DNA of 62,847 nt, from assembly GCA_026709935.1 (NCBI GenBank), contig JAPOSC010000017.1, forward strand, positions 1-62,847, given 5' to 3'. This document shows, one piece after another, positions 1 through 9,415 of this stretch. The position numbers and the translations under genes are program-made. The first letter of the stretch is position 1, and each line of letters starts with the position of its first letter. Origin of the DNA: Thiotrichales bacterium (GTDB lineage Bacteria > Pseudomonadota > Gammaproteobacteria > HK1). A model generated the notes under the pieces. The model ran no database searches. It was not told the origin of the DNA and saw only the letters and a program-made list of their open reading frames with translations.

Positions 1-1264
1 AGATCTGGCGGCTGATGCACCAGTCCTCGATGTTGCGCATCCACTCGAAGTAGGTTTTCGCCCAGTGCTCGGGAACGAAGCGGATGTCTCCGTTCTCCAC
101 CGCGCGAATCGCCGGTTCGGCCAGCGGTCCCGCCTTCACGAACCACTGGTCGGTGAGGTAGGGCTCGATCACCGCCTGCGAGCGATCGCCGCGGGGCACC
201 GTCATCCGGTGCGGCTCGGTGCGTACGAGCAGGCCGCGGGCGGCAAGATCCTCAATGATCTTCGCCCGTGCCTCGAAGCGGTCCAGCCCCCGGTAGCGCT
301 CCGGCGCATTGTCGTCGATCCGCGCGTCGCGGGTGAGGACATTGATCCGATCGAGTCCGTGACGCTCGCCGACCTGGTAGTCGTTGAAGTCGTGGGCGGG
401 GGTGATCTTCACGCATCCGGTGCCGAACGCCGGGTCGACCATCGCGTCGGCAACGATCGGGATGCGGCGCTCGGTGAGTGGAAGCTCGACCATCGATCCG
501 ACGAGCCCGCGGTAGCGCTCGTCGTCGGGGTGGACCGCCACCGCGGTGTCGCCGAGCATCGTCTCCGGGCGGGTGGTCGCCACCTCCAGGCTGCCGCCGC
601 CGTTCGCGAGCGGATAGCGGATATGCCACAGCGATCCGTCCTCCTCTTCCGAGACAACCTCCAGGTCCGACACCGCGGTCCGCAGGACGGGGTCCCAGTT
701 CACGAGGCGCTTGCCGCGGTAGACGAGACCTTCCTCGTAGAGACGGACGAAGGTCTCGCGCACCGCCGCGGAGAGACCCTCGTCCATGGTGAAGCGTTCG
801 TGGGCCCAGTCGACGGATGCGCCCATGCGCCGCATCTGGCGGGTGATGGTGCTGCCCGACTGCGCCTTCCAGCGCCAGATGCGCTCCACGAAGGCGTCCC
901 GCCCGAGCGCCTGGCGTGTCAGACCCTCCGCGTTGATCTGACGCTCGACCACCATCTGGGTGGCGATGCCCGCGTGGTCGGTGCCCGGCTGCCACAGCGT
1001 GCGGCGCCCGTTCATCCGGTGGTAGCGGATCAGCGCGTCCATGATCGTGTCCTGGAACGCGTGCCCCATGTGCAGCGTGCCGGTCACGTTGGGCGGCGGG
1101 ATCATGATGCAGTACGGCTCGGCGTCGGCGGCGCCTCCGGTCTCGCCCCCTGCGTCGCCCCCCCTGTCGCTCCCGGTGTCGCGGTGAGGGACGAAGTATC
1201 CCGCCTGCTCCCAGCGTTCGTACCAGCGCTTCTCTACTTCGTGGGGATCGTAGGTCTTGTCCAT
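1..1264 (-). CDS. valS: valyl-tRNA synthetase, 3' end outside window
   Basis: Charges tRNA-Val in the cytoplasm (class I aminoacyl-tRNA synthetase). The minus frame is open from an ATG at 1262-1264 to the left edge, giving about 421 N-terminal residues. The start reads [20 protein letters not shown], typical of ValRS. The class I HIGH signature appears as HMGH within [15 protein letters not shown] near residue 45, and [13 protein letters not shown] follows. The editing (CP1) region is also present, with [17 protein letters not shown] and [16 protein letters not shown]. The catalytic KMSKS loop and anticodon domain lie beyond the window. A short acidic, Gly-rich insert sits just before the HIGH region. 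holC lies upstream in the same orientation, the common gammaproteobacterial order, but a 14-bp tandem array fills the junction. Identity is close to certain. Confidence 0.96.
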   Translation of the reverse strand, partial: MDKTYDPHEVEKRWYERWEQAGYFVPHRDTGSDRGGDAGGETGGAADAEPYCIMIPPPNVTGTLHMGHAFQDTIMDALIRYHRMNGRRTLWQPGTDHAGIATQMVVERQINAEGLTRQALGRDAFVERIWRWKAQSGSTITRQMRRMGASVDWAHERFTMDEGLSAAVRETFVRLYEEGLVYRGKRLVNWDPVLRTAVSDLEVVSEEEDGSLWHIRYPLANGGGSLEVATTRPETMLGDTAVAVHPDDERYRGLVGSMVELPLTERRIPIVADAMVDPAFGTGCVKITPAHDFNDYQVGERHGLDRINVLTRDARIDDNAPERYRGLDRFEARAKIIEDLAARGLLVRTEPHRMTVPRGDRSQAVIEPYLTDQWFVKAGPLAEPAIRAVENGDIRFVPEHWAKTYFEWMRNIEDWCISRQI

Positions 1265-1266
1265 GG

Positions 1267-1378
1267 TCTCTTCAGCCCCGGGTCTTCAGCCCCGGGTCTT
1301 CAGTCCCCGGTCTTCAGCCCCCGATTTTCAGCGATGGGTCTTCAACCCTGGGTTTTCAGCGATGAGTCTTCAGCTCGA
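1267..1378. repeat. 14-bp tandem repeat array (8 units)
   Basis: Eight consecutive 14-bp units with consensus GGTCTTCAGCCCCG fill the holC-valS junction. Units 2-4 are nearly identical and units 5-8 are diverged. The array starts two bases upstream of the valS ATG and runs through the holC stop codon (1356-1358) into its last codons. It therefore covers the whole leader that should hold the valS ribosome-binding site. There are no spacers, so it is not a CRISPR. Confidence 0.85.
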
Positions 1379-1796
1379 ATCCGCGGCGGCGGTAGTCGCG
1401 ATAGCGATCCCGTCCGGCGTCGCGCGCGTCGCCGTCGGGCGGAACGATCTCCACGATGCGGGCGGCGCGGTCGGCCTCCGCGGGCACCGACGGGGTGAGG
1501 TTCACCAGCACGTCGAGCGCGCCGCTCCAGACCCCCGGCGTGCTCACGATGATCGGCTCGTCCGCCGGCTCCGTTGCGGGGGGCGCATCCGCGCCGACCC
1601 TGCGATGGGGCACGAAGCTCTCGTCGCGGAACGTCCAGAGCAGGTCGTCGAGCCGCCGCGCCGCGGCTTCGGAGGCGGCGAGGACGAGCACCCGGTGTCC
1701 GCGGCGCCACACGGTTTCGACGAGTCGGCACGCGAAGGTATCGAGCGCATCCGGGCTCGCCTCCGGCCGCACGTAGAAGTCGACCTGTCCGGGCAC
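1356..1796 (-). CDS. holC: DNA polymerase III chi subunit
   Basis: Chi subunit of the replicative polymerase clamp loader, which bridges the holoenzyme to single-strand binding protein together with psi. The 146-residue protein has the family's usual length and layout: an opening VDFYVRP strand, a helix, a central HRVLVLAAS strand, the LDDLLWTFRDESFVPHR segment and a late VLVNLTP strand. It sits between pepA and valS as in many gammaproteobacteria. The start is an ATG 13 bases after the pepA stop, so the two are probably cotranscribed. The stop lies inside the 14-bp array, so its last residues may have been altered by repeat growth. The C-terminal region carries a run of Arg/Asp-rich residues that is longer than I would expect. 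Confidence 0.85.
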   Translation of the reverse strand: MPGQVDFYVRPEASPDALDTFACRLVETVWRRGHRVLVLAASEAAARRLDDLLWTFRDESFVPHRRVGADAPPATEPADEPIIVSTPGVWSGALDVLVNLTPSVPAEADRAARIVEIVPPDGDARDAGRDRYRDYRRRGFELKTHR

Positions 1797-1809
1797 GCTT
1801 GACGCCGCG

Positions 1810-3318
1810 TCAGGCCGACGCTTCGCTGGCGCGGTCGAGCAGGTACTGGCAGAGCAAGCCCACCGGCCGCCCGGTCGCGCCCTTCGCCTTGCCGCTGTGC
1901 CACGCAGTGCCGGCGACGTCGAGATGCGCCCAGCGCTGCTTCTTGGCGAACCGGGCGAGAAAGCTCGCGGCGGTCACGGCGCCGGCGTCGCGCCCGCCGA
2001 CGTTGGCGACATCGGCGAAGTTGCTCTCGAGCTGCTTCGCGTACTCGTCCCACAACGGCATCTGCCACGCCCGGTCGCCCGCGTGCTCGCCGGCCGCGAG
2101 GAGAGCGTCGGCCAGCGGCTGATGGTTCGAGAACAGGCCGCTCGCATGATGACCGAGGGCGATGACGCACGCCCCGGTGAGCGTCGCCACGTCGACGATC
2201 ACGTCCGGCTTGTAGCGCTGCTCGGCGTAGGTGAGGGTGTCGCAGAGGATCAGGCGTCCCTCGGCGTCGGTGTTGAGGATCTCGACCGTGGTTCCGGCCA
2301 TGGTGGAGACGATGTCGCCCGGCTTGCTCGCGTTGCCGTCGGGGAGGTTCTCGGTCGCGGGAGCCAGCGCCACGACGTTGAGCGGGAGCCCGAGCGTTGC
2401 GCACGCTTCCATGGCGCCGATGACGCTGGCCGCGCCGCACATGTCGAACTTCATCTCGTCCATGGCGGACGCCGGCTTGATCGAGATCCCGCCGGAATCG
2501 AAGGTGACGCCCTTGCCCACGAGCACGATCGGCGCGACCGAACGTGCCGCGCCCCGGTATTCCAGAACGATGAGCCGCGGCGGTTCGCGGCTGCCGCGCG
2601 CCACCGACAGCAGCGAGCCCATGCCCAGACGCTTCATCCGCGCCTCGTCGAGCGCCTTGAACGTCACCTTCGGATGCCGTGCGGCGAGCGCCTTCGCCTG
2701 GTCGGCGAGGTAGCGCGGAGTGCAGACATTGCCCGGGAGGTTCCCGAGGTCGCGCGCAAGGGAAGTCCCGGCCGCGATGGCCTGGCCGGTGTCGACTCCA
2801 GCCCTTGCGGCGGCGCGGTCGCCACGGGTGGTCGCGACCGACGCTCGCGCGGGCGGCGGGGTTCGTTTGTCGTCAACCTTGCCGCGCATCGCGTCGAAGC
2901 GGTAGGCGGCGTCGCTCAGGCGCTCGACCGCGACCCGCGACTTCCATCCGGCGTCCCGATCGTCGACCTCGATCTCGCCGAGGGCCCAGGTCACGCTCGA
3001 AGCGCCGGCGCCGGCCGCTGCCCCCGCCGCGGCGCCGGCGATCTTCAGGTATCGCGCCGCGGTCATCGCCTCGCTCTGCGGGCCGCATCCGACCACGAGT
3101 ACGCTGTCCGCCGTCACTCCGTCGAGCGCATGGACGTGGAGGTGCTTGCCGGCGTCGCCCTGGAACCGCGTCTTGCGCGCGATCGCGTCGAGCCTGCCGG
3201 CGCTTGCCGCGTCGAGCGCCCGGTACGCGGGGGTGGGGCGGCGTCCTTCGAACCCGCCGACGACAAGACAGCCGGAACGGATTCGGGACACATCGGTAGT
3301 GGTGGTGCTGAACTGCAT
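1810..3318 (-). CDS. pepA: leucyl aminopeptidase (M17 family)
   Basis: Cytosolic di-metal aminopeptidase that removes N-terminal residues from peptides. In some gammaproteobacteria PepA also binds DNA as an accessory factor. The 502-residue protein has the M17 two-domain layout. The catalytic half has GKGVTFDSGG at about 268-277, supplying metal ligands and an active Lys, and the family signature NTDAEGRL at about 349-356. EMKFDMCGAASVIGAM lies between them. A short Ala/Gly-rich stretch near residue 95-105 is low complexity. The gene is first in a likely pepA-holC-valS unit. Its usual divergent neighbours lptF-lptG are displaced about 6.2 kb by a restriction-modification block. The predicted start is the ATG at 3316-3318. 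Confidence 0.95.
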   Translation of the reverse strand: MQFSTTTTDVSRIRSGCLVVGGFEGRRPTPAYRALDAASAGRLDAIARKTRFQGDAGKHLHVHALDGVTADSVLVVGCGPQSEAMTAARYLKIAGAAAGAAAGAGASSVTWALGEIEVDDRDAGWKSRVAVERLSDAAYRFDAMRGKVDDKRTPPPARASVATTRGDRAAARAGVDTGQAIAAGTSLARDLGNLPGNVCTPRYLADQAKALAARHPKVTFKALDEARMKRLGMGSLLSVARGSREPPRLIVLEYRGAARSVAPIVLVGKGVTFDSGGISIKPASAMDEMKFDMCGAASVIGAMEACATLGLPLNVVALAPATENLPDGNASKPGDIVSTMAGTTVEILNTDAEGRLILCDTLTYAEQRYKPDVIVDVATLTGACVIALGHHASGLFSNHQPLADALLAAGEHAGDRAWQMPLWDEYAKQLESNFADVANVGGRDAGAVTAASFLARFAKKQRWAHLDVAGTAWHSGKAKGATGRPVGLLCQYLLDRASEASA

Positions 3319-3441
3319 GGCTCGTCCTCGGTTTGTTCAGGGCGCGGCGGGTGCGGGCATCCACTGCTTCGGCCGGCGACGATTCACGCGGGCCGAATCG
3401 CGGGACCGCCTCCCTGCCGCGCCGCGTATGGCCACCGGCCT

Positions 3442-3493
3442 GGGCCGCTAGTCCGGGCCGCTAGTCGGGGCCACTGGTTCGGGCCACTGCTTC
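3442..3493. repeat. 13-bp tandem repeat (4 units) upstream of pepA
   Basis: Four consecutive 13-bp units of the form GGGCCGCTAGTCN lie about 125 bases upstream of the pepA start. The first two differ at one base; the last two have drifted to GGGCCACTGGTTC and GGGCCACTGCTTC. It resembles the arrays at 1267 and 57432 in unit length and in lying at a gene junction. Confidence 0.75.
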
Positions 3494-3629
3494 GGGTGAA
3501 GGCCCGGCCGGGGCGTCTGATACCATCGCCCGTCACGTCGGCCGTCGTGGCCCGGTGCCGTGCGGCGTGTCCGGTCGATCCCTCGCGAGTGGCCAAAGGC
3601 GTCGGAACCCGCCGTCGGCAGTGTAGTGA

Positions 3630-3875
3630 GAGCGCGGGGAAGCTGTCCATCCGCCTCCGCTACTGTGTCCGCTTCCGCTGCGGTCAGAATCGAATACCAC
3701 TTGCGTCCCACGATGCTTCGAGTACGGCGGACACCCGACTGTGGTGCTCGATCCATGTTCTGGTCGTGGGCGAGCTCCAGCCGGTGGCATCGAGGTACGT
3801 ACTCAGGCGGTCGCGCGAGAGTGCGATCTCCAGCCCGTCGAGAATCTCGCTGGTGTAGGAGAAGGTATTGACTCC
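3630..3875 (-). pseudogene. possible remnant of an Abi-like (AbiD/F-type) gene
   Basis: On the minus strand one frame reads LDGLEIALSRDRLSTYLDATG, which resembles the N-terminal segment of Abi-like abortive-infection proteins (LE.ALS.ERL.TYL...G as I recall the family). Around 3708 the similarity seems to continue in another frame as GRKWYSILTAAEADTVAEA, also Abi-like. The core between these pieces is missing and no intact frame remains. I read it as a decayed and internally deleted defence gene in the same accessory block as the restriction-modification operon. The call rests on two short stretches and is tentative. Confidence 0.35.
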
Positions 3876-4271
3876 CGGGTTTCGATCCACAATATTCGCC
3901 CTGTGTACCCCGGACCCGCCTCTGCCGCTCGGTATGCGCCCGGGGTTTTGTGTTCGGAACTCGGCTCGGGTCGACTTCCTTCTGCCGATGCCCATGTCTT
4001 CTGGAAATCTCTCTGCCGAGAAACCACCCGACAGCCTTTCCTCGCGCCCGCTTCATTTTGCGGAAGCATGAATTTCGACTCACCGATGTCACTCTCGACA
4101 GACTCACGATTTCAGCTTTCGAGCCGACGTTTCCCGTTCCGTAGGTCTGTCAATGCTTCGTGTCACTCAGGGGTCGAGCGGACATTTTCGCTTCTCATCG
4201 GTCGGACACCGTCCGGGACATGTTGCGTCAGCGAACGACCGAACCCATTCGGCCCCATGGAATCGCGTCAA

Positions 4272-5450
4272 TCAAAATTCCATTGATGGAAGCACGGCGG
4301 AGCGCCCGGAATCCCCCGAAAACATCTCATGCAGTATGGCCGGGACGAGGGAATCAAGGTCCGCAGTGGTCTTGACGTGAGTTCGGCGCAGCGCTCGTAC
4401 CTTCGCCTGCAAGCCATCGAACCAGTGCTGCTTCTCGATCGGCGGGACCGGGACCTCGATCGCGGCGAGTTTCTTCAGGCCGAGTGTCCGGTTACGGCCG
4501 GCACCGCCGGGTGACGCTTCGCCGAGGCTCCGCAACCCTTCCGGAGTGAGGAGGAAGTACAGCAGAAAGTCGACGGTCGCGATTTCCGGGTCCGGCACGC
4601 ACGTCAGGAAGCGGTGCGAGCCGACTCTGCCCTCGTCTTTGGCTTGGGCAATCGCGACAGCACCCTCCCAAGCGAAAACGATGTTGAAGACGAGATCCTG
4701 CGGCTCGATCCGATAGAGTTTCTTGCTCCCGACTGCCACGCCCTCCAGCGCAGGCTTGTGAAACGTGCCGCGCCCGAACGATCGGACGCCCAGCTCGGGG
4801 TAGCTCTCGTCGGGCTGAACATCGACAGGCCGCCGGACGAGCGGCGCGACCTTCGCCATCGGGAGATGGTCGGCGCCTTCGGTGATTTCGTTAAACGCCT
4901 TGCGGAGGAGCGCGGCGATGTCCCGTTCGGATGCAGCCATCGCCCGCCGTCGCCGCTCGACCAGATCGGTTGCGCGGTCCAGACGATCGACGATCCAGCG
5001 TTGTTCGCCGAGCGGTGGGAGGGGTACTTCCATTGCAAGGAACCTTCCCTCCCTGAGCCGAACGCGATTCGTCGACCCCTCACTCGCGCGCCTGCAAAGG
5101 TCGACGAAGCCGTCCGTCTTCGAGTACCACGCAAGATACCGGGGATCGGCTCGAGTTTCGTCCACGTCGAATGCGGGAAAATCACTACTTACGAGCGCCC
5201 CGTCAAGATCGGCTGGCACGAGTCCGAAGGCCCCGTTTCTTGCATCTATACGGGACAACAGGAACTGGCCCTCTCGGACCTGCACTTGTCGGCTGGCGGC
5301 TATTCTGGAACCCAGGATCCTGCCTCGAAGCTTGAGACCCCTACCCCACAAGCGCGCCGTGACCTGCTTGTAAGTCTTGTCCGGCTTTGGCTCCACCCGG
5401 TTCTCGGATTGGACCAGGAACTCCCCAAGTGGCACCGCCGGCCACCCCAT
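4272..5450 (-). CDS. hsdS: type I restriction enzyme specificity subunit
   Basis: HsdS recognises the bipartite DNA target for the HsdM methylase and HsdR motor. The 392-residue protein has two target-recognition domains, about 1-150 and 205-335, each closed by a conserved helical spacer. The first spacer follows PLPPLGEQRWIVDRLDRA and the second follows PVPPIEKQHWFDGLQAK, giving the usual TRD-CR-TRD-CR pattern. I chose the ATG at 5448-5450 (MGWPAVPLGEFL) rather than an upstream ATG inside hsdM. It shares one base with the hsdM stop (TGATG), implying translational coupling. The second TRD has an SPGGAGRNRTLGLKKLAAIEV loop typical of the family. It ends the operon. The recognition sequence cannot be read from the protein alone. 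Confidence 0.93.
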   Translation of the reverse strand: MGWPAVPLGEFLVQSENRVEPKPDKTYKQVTARLWGRGLKLRGRILGSRIAASRQVQVREGQFLLSRIDARNGAFGLVPADLDGALVSSDFPAFDVDETRADPRYLAWYSKTDGFVDLCRRASEGSTNRVRLREGRFLAMEVPLPPLGEQRWIVDRLDRATDLVERRRRAMAASERDIAALLRKAFNEITEGADHLPMAKVAPLVRRPVDVQPDESYPELGVRSFGRGTFHKPALEGVAVGSKKLYRIEPQDLVFNIVFAWEGAVAIAQAKDEGRVGSHRFLTCVPDPEIATVDFLLYFLLTPEGLRSLGEASPGGAGRNRTLGLKKLAAIEVPVPPIEKQHWFDGLQAKVRALRRTHVKTTADLDSLVPAILHEMFSGDSGRSAVLPSMEF

Positions 5451-7006
5451 CACACCCGCTCCGCCAGCACGGCCTTGATCTCGTCCATGATCTCCAGCAC
5501 CCGCTGTTCCCTCGTGATGATGGCGTCGACGATCTCGGTCGGCGTGCGGTGGTCCTCGGCCTCCTCCGCATGCGGGTTCTTCACGTCCAGGTTGCAGTCG
5601 ATCACGCGGCCGGTTTCGTCGCGACGGATCAGGCGGGTCGCATCGACCTGCCACGCCCGCTCGTTCGCTTCGCGCTTCTTCCACCATGCGAGGCAGGGCG
5701 CAAGCTCCTCATAAGCCAGGGGGGCGGTCTTCGAGTACTTCCGGCGACCTTCGGGCCGGGGCTGCTCGTAGTACCAGATCGAGCAGGTCGGCCCGGAAGT
5801 ATCGAAGAAGACGAGGTTGACCGGGATGGGGGTGTAGGGCGCGAAAACGCCTTCCGGCAGACGCACGATGGTGTGCAGGTTGAAGCGTTCCAGCAGATCG
5901 GCCTTGATGCGGGCGGCGATTCCGTCGCCGAACAGGGTGCCGTTGGGGACCACCACCGCGGCGCGCCCCCGGCCGCCGCGCTTGAGCCGGCGCATGATGA
6001 CCTGAAGAAACAGGAGGGCGGTTTCCGCGGTGCGCCGGTCGTCGGGGAAGTTGTTGAGGATGCCGGCCTCCTCCTCGCCGCCGAACGGCGGGTTGGTGAG
6101 GATCACGTCCACCCGCTGATCCTCCCCGATCTCGGTGAGCCGGTGGCGGAGCGCATTGCCGGGGTCGATGCGGGGTGCATGGACACCGTGCAGCAACAGG
6201 TTCAACTGCGCGAGCAGGTAGGGGAGCGTCTTGGCCTCTCCACCGAAGATGCTTCGTTCCTGAACCGTCGCGCCGTCCGCCTCGGTCTTCGCCTGGCGCA
6301 TCAGGTGTGCGAATGCTTCGGTCAGGAACCCGCCGGTTCCGCAGGCCGGGTCGAGCACCGTTTCCCCCAGCCTCGGGTCGATCACCTCAACCATGAAGCG
6401 CACCACGGGCCGAGGCGTGTAGAACTCGCCGGAAGAGCGCGCCGCGTCGCGCATCTCCCGAAGCAGGGTCTCGTAGAGCCGCCCGAGGGTGTGCACCTCC
6501 TCCGAGACATGGAAGCGAATTCCGTCGATCAGGTTCACCACATCGCGCAGCAGGTAGCCGCTCTCCATGCGGTTCGAGAAGCCCTGGAAGACGGTTGCGA
6601 TCACGTCGCGCCGGCCATCGCCGCCGCGCAGGCCGCGTAGCCAAGCGAACAGGCCGGGGCCCCGGGAGCCATCGGGCCGTTCCGTCTCCTCGCTCGTCAG
6701 GAAGGCGAGAAGGTCGGGGCCAGTCATGCCGTCCGCCGGTGCGGCCCAGTCGCGCCAACGATAGGGTGGGTCGATGACGGGCAGATAGTCGGCGCCGGCC
6801 AGCGCGGCGTTCGTCTCTTCGACGCGCTCCATGTCGTCGAGGAACTTGAGGAACATGATCCAAATCAGCATGGGCAGGCAGTCGAGGTCGCCGCTCAGAC
6901 CCTTGTCCTTGCGCATGATCCGGCGCGCCGACTTGATGATGCCGTCGAGCCGCTGGGCGGTCGTCTTCTCTCTCGGCGCCCCCCGGCCGCGGGCTCTCTT
7001 CGCCAT
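5450..7006 (-). CDS. hsdM: type I restriction-modification DNA methyltransferase subunit
   Basis: HsdM methylates adenine in the target chosen by HsdS and forms the core of the complex. The 518-residue protein has the N-terminal helical domain (about 15-160, with LDCLPMLIWIMFLKFLDDME) and then the N6-adenine methylase fold. SAM-binding motif I is DPACGTGGF at 219-227 and the catalytic motif IV is NPPFGG at 305-310. SSGEFYTPRPVVRFMV at about 191-206 is the usual segment just before motif I. hsdR lies 18 bases upstream and hsdS overlaps downstream. All key motifs are present, so the enzyme should be active. Confidence 0.96.
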   Translation of the reverse strand: MAKRARGRGAPREKTTAQRLDGIIKSARRIMRKDKGLSGDLDCLPMLIWIMFLKFLDDMERVEETNAALAGADYLPVIDPPYRWRDWAAPADGMTGPDLLAFLTSEETERPDGSRGPGLFAWLRGLRGGDGRRDVIATVFQGFSNRMESGYLLRDVVNLIDGIRFHVSEEVHTLGRLYETLLREMRDAARSSGEFYTPRPVVRFMVEVIDPRLGETVLDPACGTGGFLTEAFAHLMRQAKTEADGATVQERSIFGGEAKTLPYLLAQLNLLLHGVHAPRIDPGNALRHRLTEIGEDQRVDVILTNPPFGGEEEAGILNNFPDDRRTAETALLFLQVIMRRLKRGGRGRAAVVVPNGTLFGDGIAARIKADLLERFNLHTIVRLPEGVFAPYTPIPVNLVFFDTSGPTCSIWYYEQPRPEGRRKYSKTAPLAYEELAPCLAWWKKREANERAWQVDATRLIRRDETGRVIDCNLDVKNPHAEEAEDHRTPTEIVDAIITREQRVLEIMDEIKAVLAERV

Positions 7007-7024
7007 CCTCTCCTCCCTCCGAAT

Positions 7025-9415
7025 CTATGCGGCGTAGAGGCGTCGTTGCATCTCGACCACGGCGTGCCGCATCGGCTCCGCCCCACCGAAACGACCCGAG
7101 ATCTCGATCACGTTGCCCCACCCCGAGATCGGCGGGATCTGGAGGATATCGGGTAGTTTGAATTGCACGCTGCCGTGCTCGGCGTACTTGTCCAGCATGG
7201 CATCGAGAACCTCACGCGCCGGCGGTCCGTACTGTGCGAAGAACTCCGCCTCTTCACGTTTCAACCGGCTTGCGCGCTCGCGCCGGGTCCGGAGCGGCGC
7301 ATGGAAGGCCAGATGACAGAGCAAATCGAAAGGATCGGCATCGGGTTTGTCGACGGATTCGGGAAGGGTCTCGACATCGATACCCTTGTCCAGAAGCCGG
7401 GCCACGATCTCCGCCCGGCGTTCGGGGCTGGACCAGTCCCGACGGAGATCGGACGCACTCGGATAGAGAGTGCGCACCCTGTCCGCCGTGTAGTCGGTAA
7501 GCTGGCGACAGGCGATCTGCCTGCCGTCGGCGTCGAGTTCGTAGACCAGGTGCCGCACGACCACGACTTGGCCGCCGTCGACGTAGTACTTCCGAGGCAG
7601 GGCTGTCTCGTCTGCGTCCATCCCTCGGGCCGCCGACAGATCTTCGTCGCCGAAACCCGGTAGTGCTCCATAAGGATCGAGTTCCCTATCCCGAATGTCC
7701 ACGGACTCGACAAGCTCGTCCGCATGGTCGATGGCCTCTTCGTCCTCGTGGACCGGAGGGCCGTCGAAGGCCGGGTCCGCGAACTTTTCGGTCGCCGTGC
7801 CCGTGTAGTCGATGATGTTGAACGCGAGCTTGCCGTAATCGGGGCGAAGTCGCGTGCCTCGCCCGATGATTTGCTTGAACTCCGGCATCGAGCCCACGAC
7901 CCGGGCCAGCACGACATTCTTGCAGGTCGGCGCATCGAGGCCGGTGGTCAACAGATGGGATGTGGTCAGGATGATGGGTGAGCGGGTGTCGACATCCTGG
8001 AATCTGACCCGATGCGCGCTTCCGATGTCGCCTTCGTCCGCCGTGACGCGGCACACGTAGTCGGGGTGCTGCCTGACCAGGTCCGAGTTGAGCTCGACAA
8101 GCGCACTGCGCATCTCCAGCGCATGCTCCTGATCGACGCAGAAGACGATCGTCTTCGCGAACCGATCGGTTTGGCGCATGAACCCGGCGAGGTGACGGGC
8201 AATGGCGCGGGTCCGCGCCCTGAGCGCGACCCGGCGCTCGAAGTCCGGCGTATGGTACTCGGCATCCGGGATTTCCCGGCCGTATCGATCGAGCTCACCT
8301 TGGCTTGGCCGCCACCCGGCGGCGTCGTAATCGGTGATGACGCGATGCACGCGAAAGGGGGCGAGAAAACCGTCGTCGATACCCCGCGCGAGGCTGTACT
8401 CGTAGATCGGGTCGCCGAAGTACGCGTAGGTGTCGATGTTGTCCTCGAGGCGCGGCGTGGCGGTCATGCCGATCTGGGTTGCAGGCTCGAACCACTCCAG
8501 GATCTCGCGCCAGGTGCCGTCATCGCGGGCGCTGCCCCGGTGGCACTCGTCGACGATGACGAGGTCGAAGAAGTCCCGCGGGTACTCGCGATAGAGGCCC
8601 GGCCGGCGCTCGTCGCGCGCGATGCTCTGGTAGGTCGCGAAGTAAATGTCTCGACTCAGCGAAGCGTCGCCTCCGGCGATCTTGTGGCGGGCGTCCCCGA
8701 AAAGGCTGAAGTCCCTGGCCATCGGATCGTCGACAAGGAAGTTGCGATCGGCGAGGAAGAGCATCTTCGGCTTGCGTGCGGTGTCCTTTGTGTTCCAGCG
8801 GGCAGACCAGAGCTTCCAGGCGATCTGGAATGCGACAGCGGTCTTGCCCGATCCGGTGCAGAGCGTCAACAGGATGCGATTGCGGCCGGAGAGAACGCTC
8901 CGGACCGCGCGGTTGACGGCAAGTTCCTGGTAGTAACGCAGCGGTCGGCTCGGGTCCGGTCGGGTCGGTTCCAGCAATTTCCGGACCGTTGCAGGATCCG
9001 TCAGACCGTCTGCCGTGCACAGCCGCCGCCAGAGATCCTCGGGCGATGGGAAGGTGTCGACAGCTCTTTCCACACCGGTCGTATAGTCCACTTCGATGAG
9101 AGTGATGCCATTCGTCGCATAGGCGAATCTGAGACCGAGTGTCTGGGCGTAATCACGCGCTTGCTGGAGGCCCTCGGCGGCATCCTTGTAGCGCGCCTTG
9201 GCTTCGACAACGGCGATGGGGAAGTCGGGCCGGTAGCGCAGGAGGTAGTCGGCACGTTTGCGCCTGCCGCGTCGTGCCTTGCCCCCGACGAACACGATGC
9301 GCCCGTCGGTGAAGGTCCGCTGCTCGTCGATCGCATACGGCGGGTCGTCCCAGCCTGCCTGCTGGAGCATGGGAACGACGAGCTTTCGGCAGGTATCGGC
9401 TTCGGTTTCGGGCAT
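7025..9415 (-). CDS. hsdR: type I restriction enzyme motor/endonuclease subunit
   Basis: HsdR translocates DNA and cleaves unmodified DNA at a distance from the recognition site. Starting at the ATG 9413-9415 (MPETEADTCRKLVVPML) gives 796 residues. The N-terminal PD-(D/E)xK nuclease has D56 in RADYLLR and E71-x-K73 in AVVEAK. The superfamily 2 helicase follows, with Walker A GSGKT at 188-192, DECH at 289-292, MTATP, and a late motif IIGRGTRLRP. The length suits the EcoEI-type HsdR group rather than the larger EcoKI type. A frame extends 32 residues upstream of the chosen start, but that part does not look conserved. The gene is first of hsdR-hsdM-hsdS and divergent from lptF. All catalytic residues are in place. 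Confidence 0.95.
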   Translation of the reverse strand: MPETEADTCRKLVVPMLQQAGWDDPPYAIDEQRTFTDGRIVFVGGKARRGRRKRADYLLRYRPDFPIAVVEAKARYKDAAEGLQQARDYAQTLGLRFAYATNGITLIEVDYTTGVERAVDTFPSPEDLWRRLCTADGLTDPATVRKLLEPTRPDPSRPLRYYQELAVNRAVRSVLSGRNRILLTLCTGSGKTAVAFQIAWKLWSARWNTKDTARKPKMLFLADRNFLVDDPMARDFSLFGDARHKIAGGDASLSRDIYFATYQSIARDERRPGLYREYPRDFFDLVIVDECHRGSARDDGTWREILEWFEPATQIGMTATPRLEDNIDTYAYFGDPIYEYSLARGIDDGFLAPFRVHRVITDYDAAGWRPSQGELDRYGREIPDAEYHTPDFERRVALRARTRAIARHLAGFMRQTDRFAKTIVFCVDQEHALEMRSALVELNSDLVRQHPDYVCRVTADEGDIGSAHRVRFQDVDTRSPIILTTSHLLTTGLDAPTCKNVVLARVVGSMPEFKQIIGRGTRLRPDYGKLAFNIIDYTGTATEKFADPAFDGPPVHEDEEAIDHADELVESVDIRDRELDPYGALPGFGDEDLSAARGMDADETALPRKYYVDGGQVVVVRHLVYELDADGRQIACRQLTDYTADRVRTLYPSASDLRRDWSSPERRAEIVARLLDKGIDVETLPESVDKPDADPFDLLCHLAFHAPLRTRRERASRLKREEAEFFAQYGPPAREVLDAMLDKYAEHGSVQFKLPDILQIPPISGWGNVIEISGRFGGAEPMRHAVVEMQRRLYAA

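Larger units (their letters stand above)
3319..4271. other. 953-base stretch without an intact gene
   Basis: Holds the pepA upstream region, the 13-bp array (3442-3493) and the Abi-like remnant (3630-3875). The part from about 3880 to 4271 has only overlapping short frames in several phases with no recognisable protein. It is less GC-rich than the pepA or hsd genes, which suits eroded accessory DNA. Confidence 0.6.
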
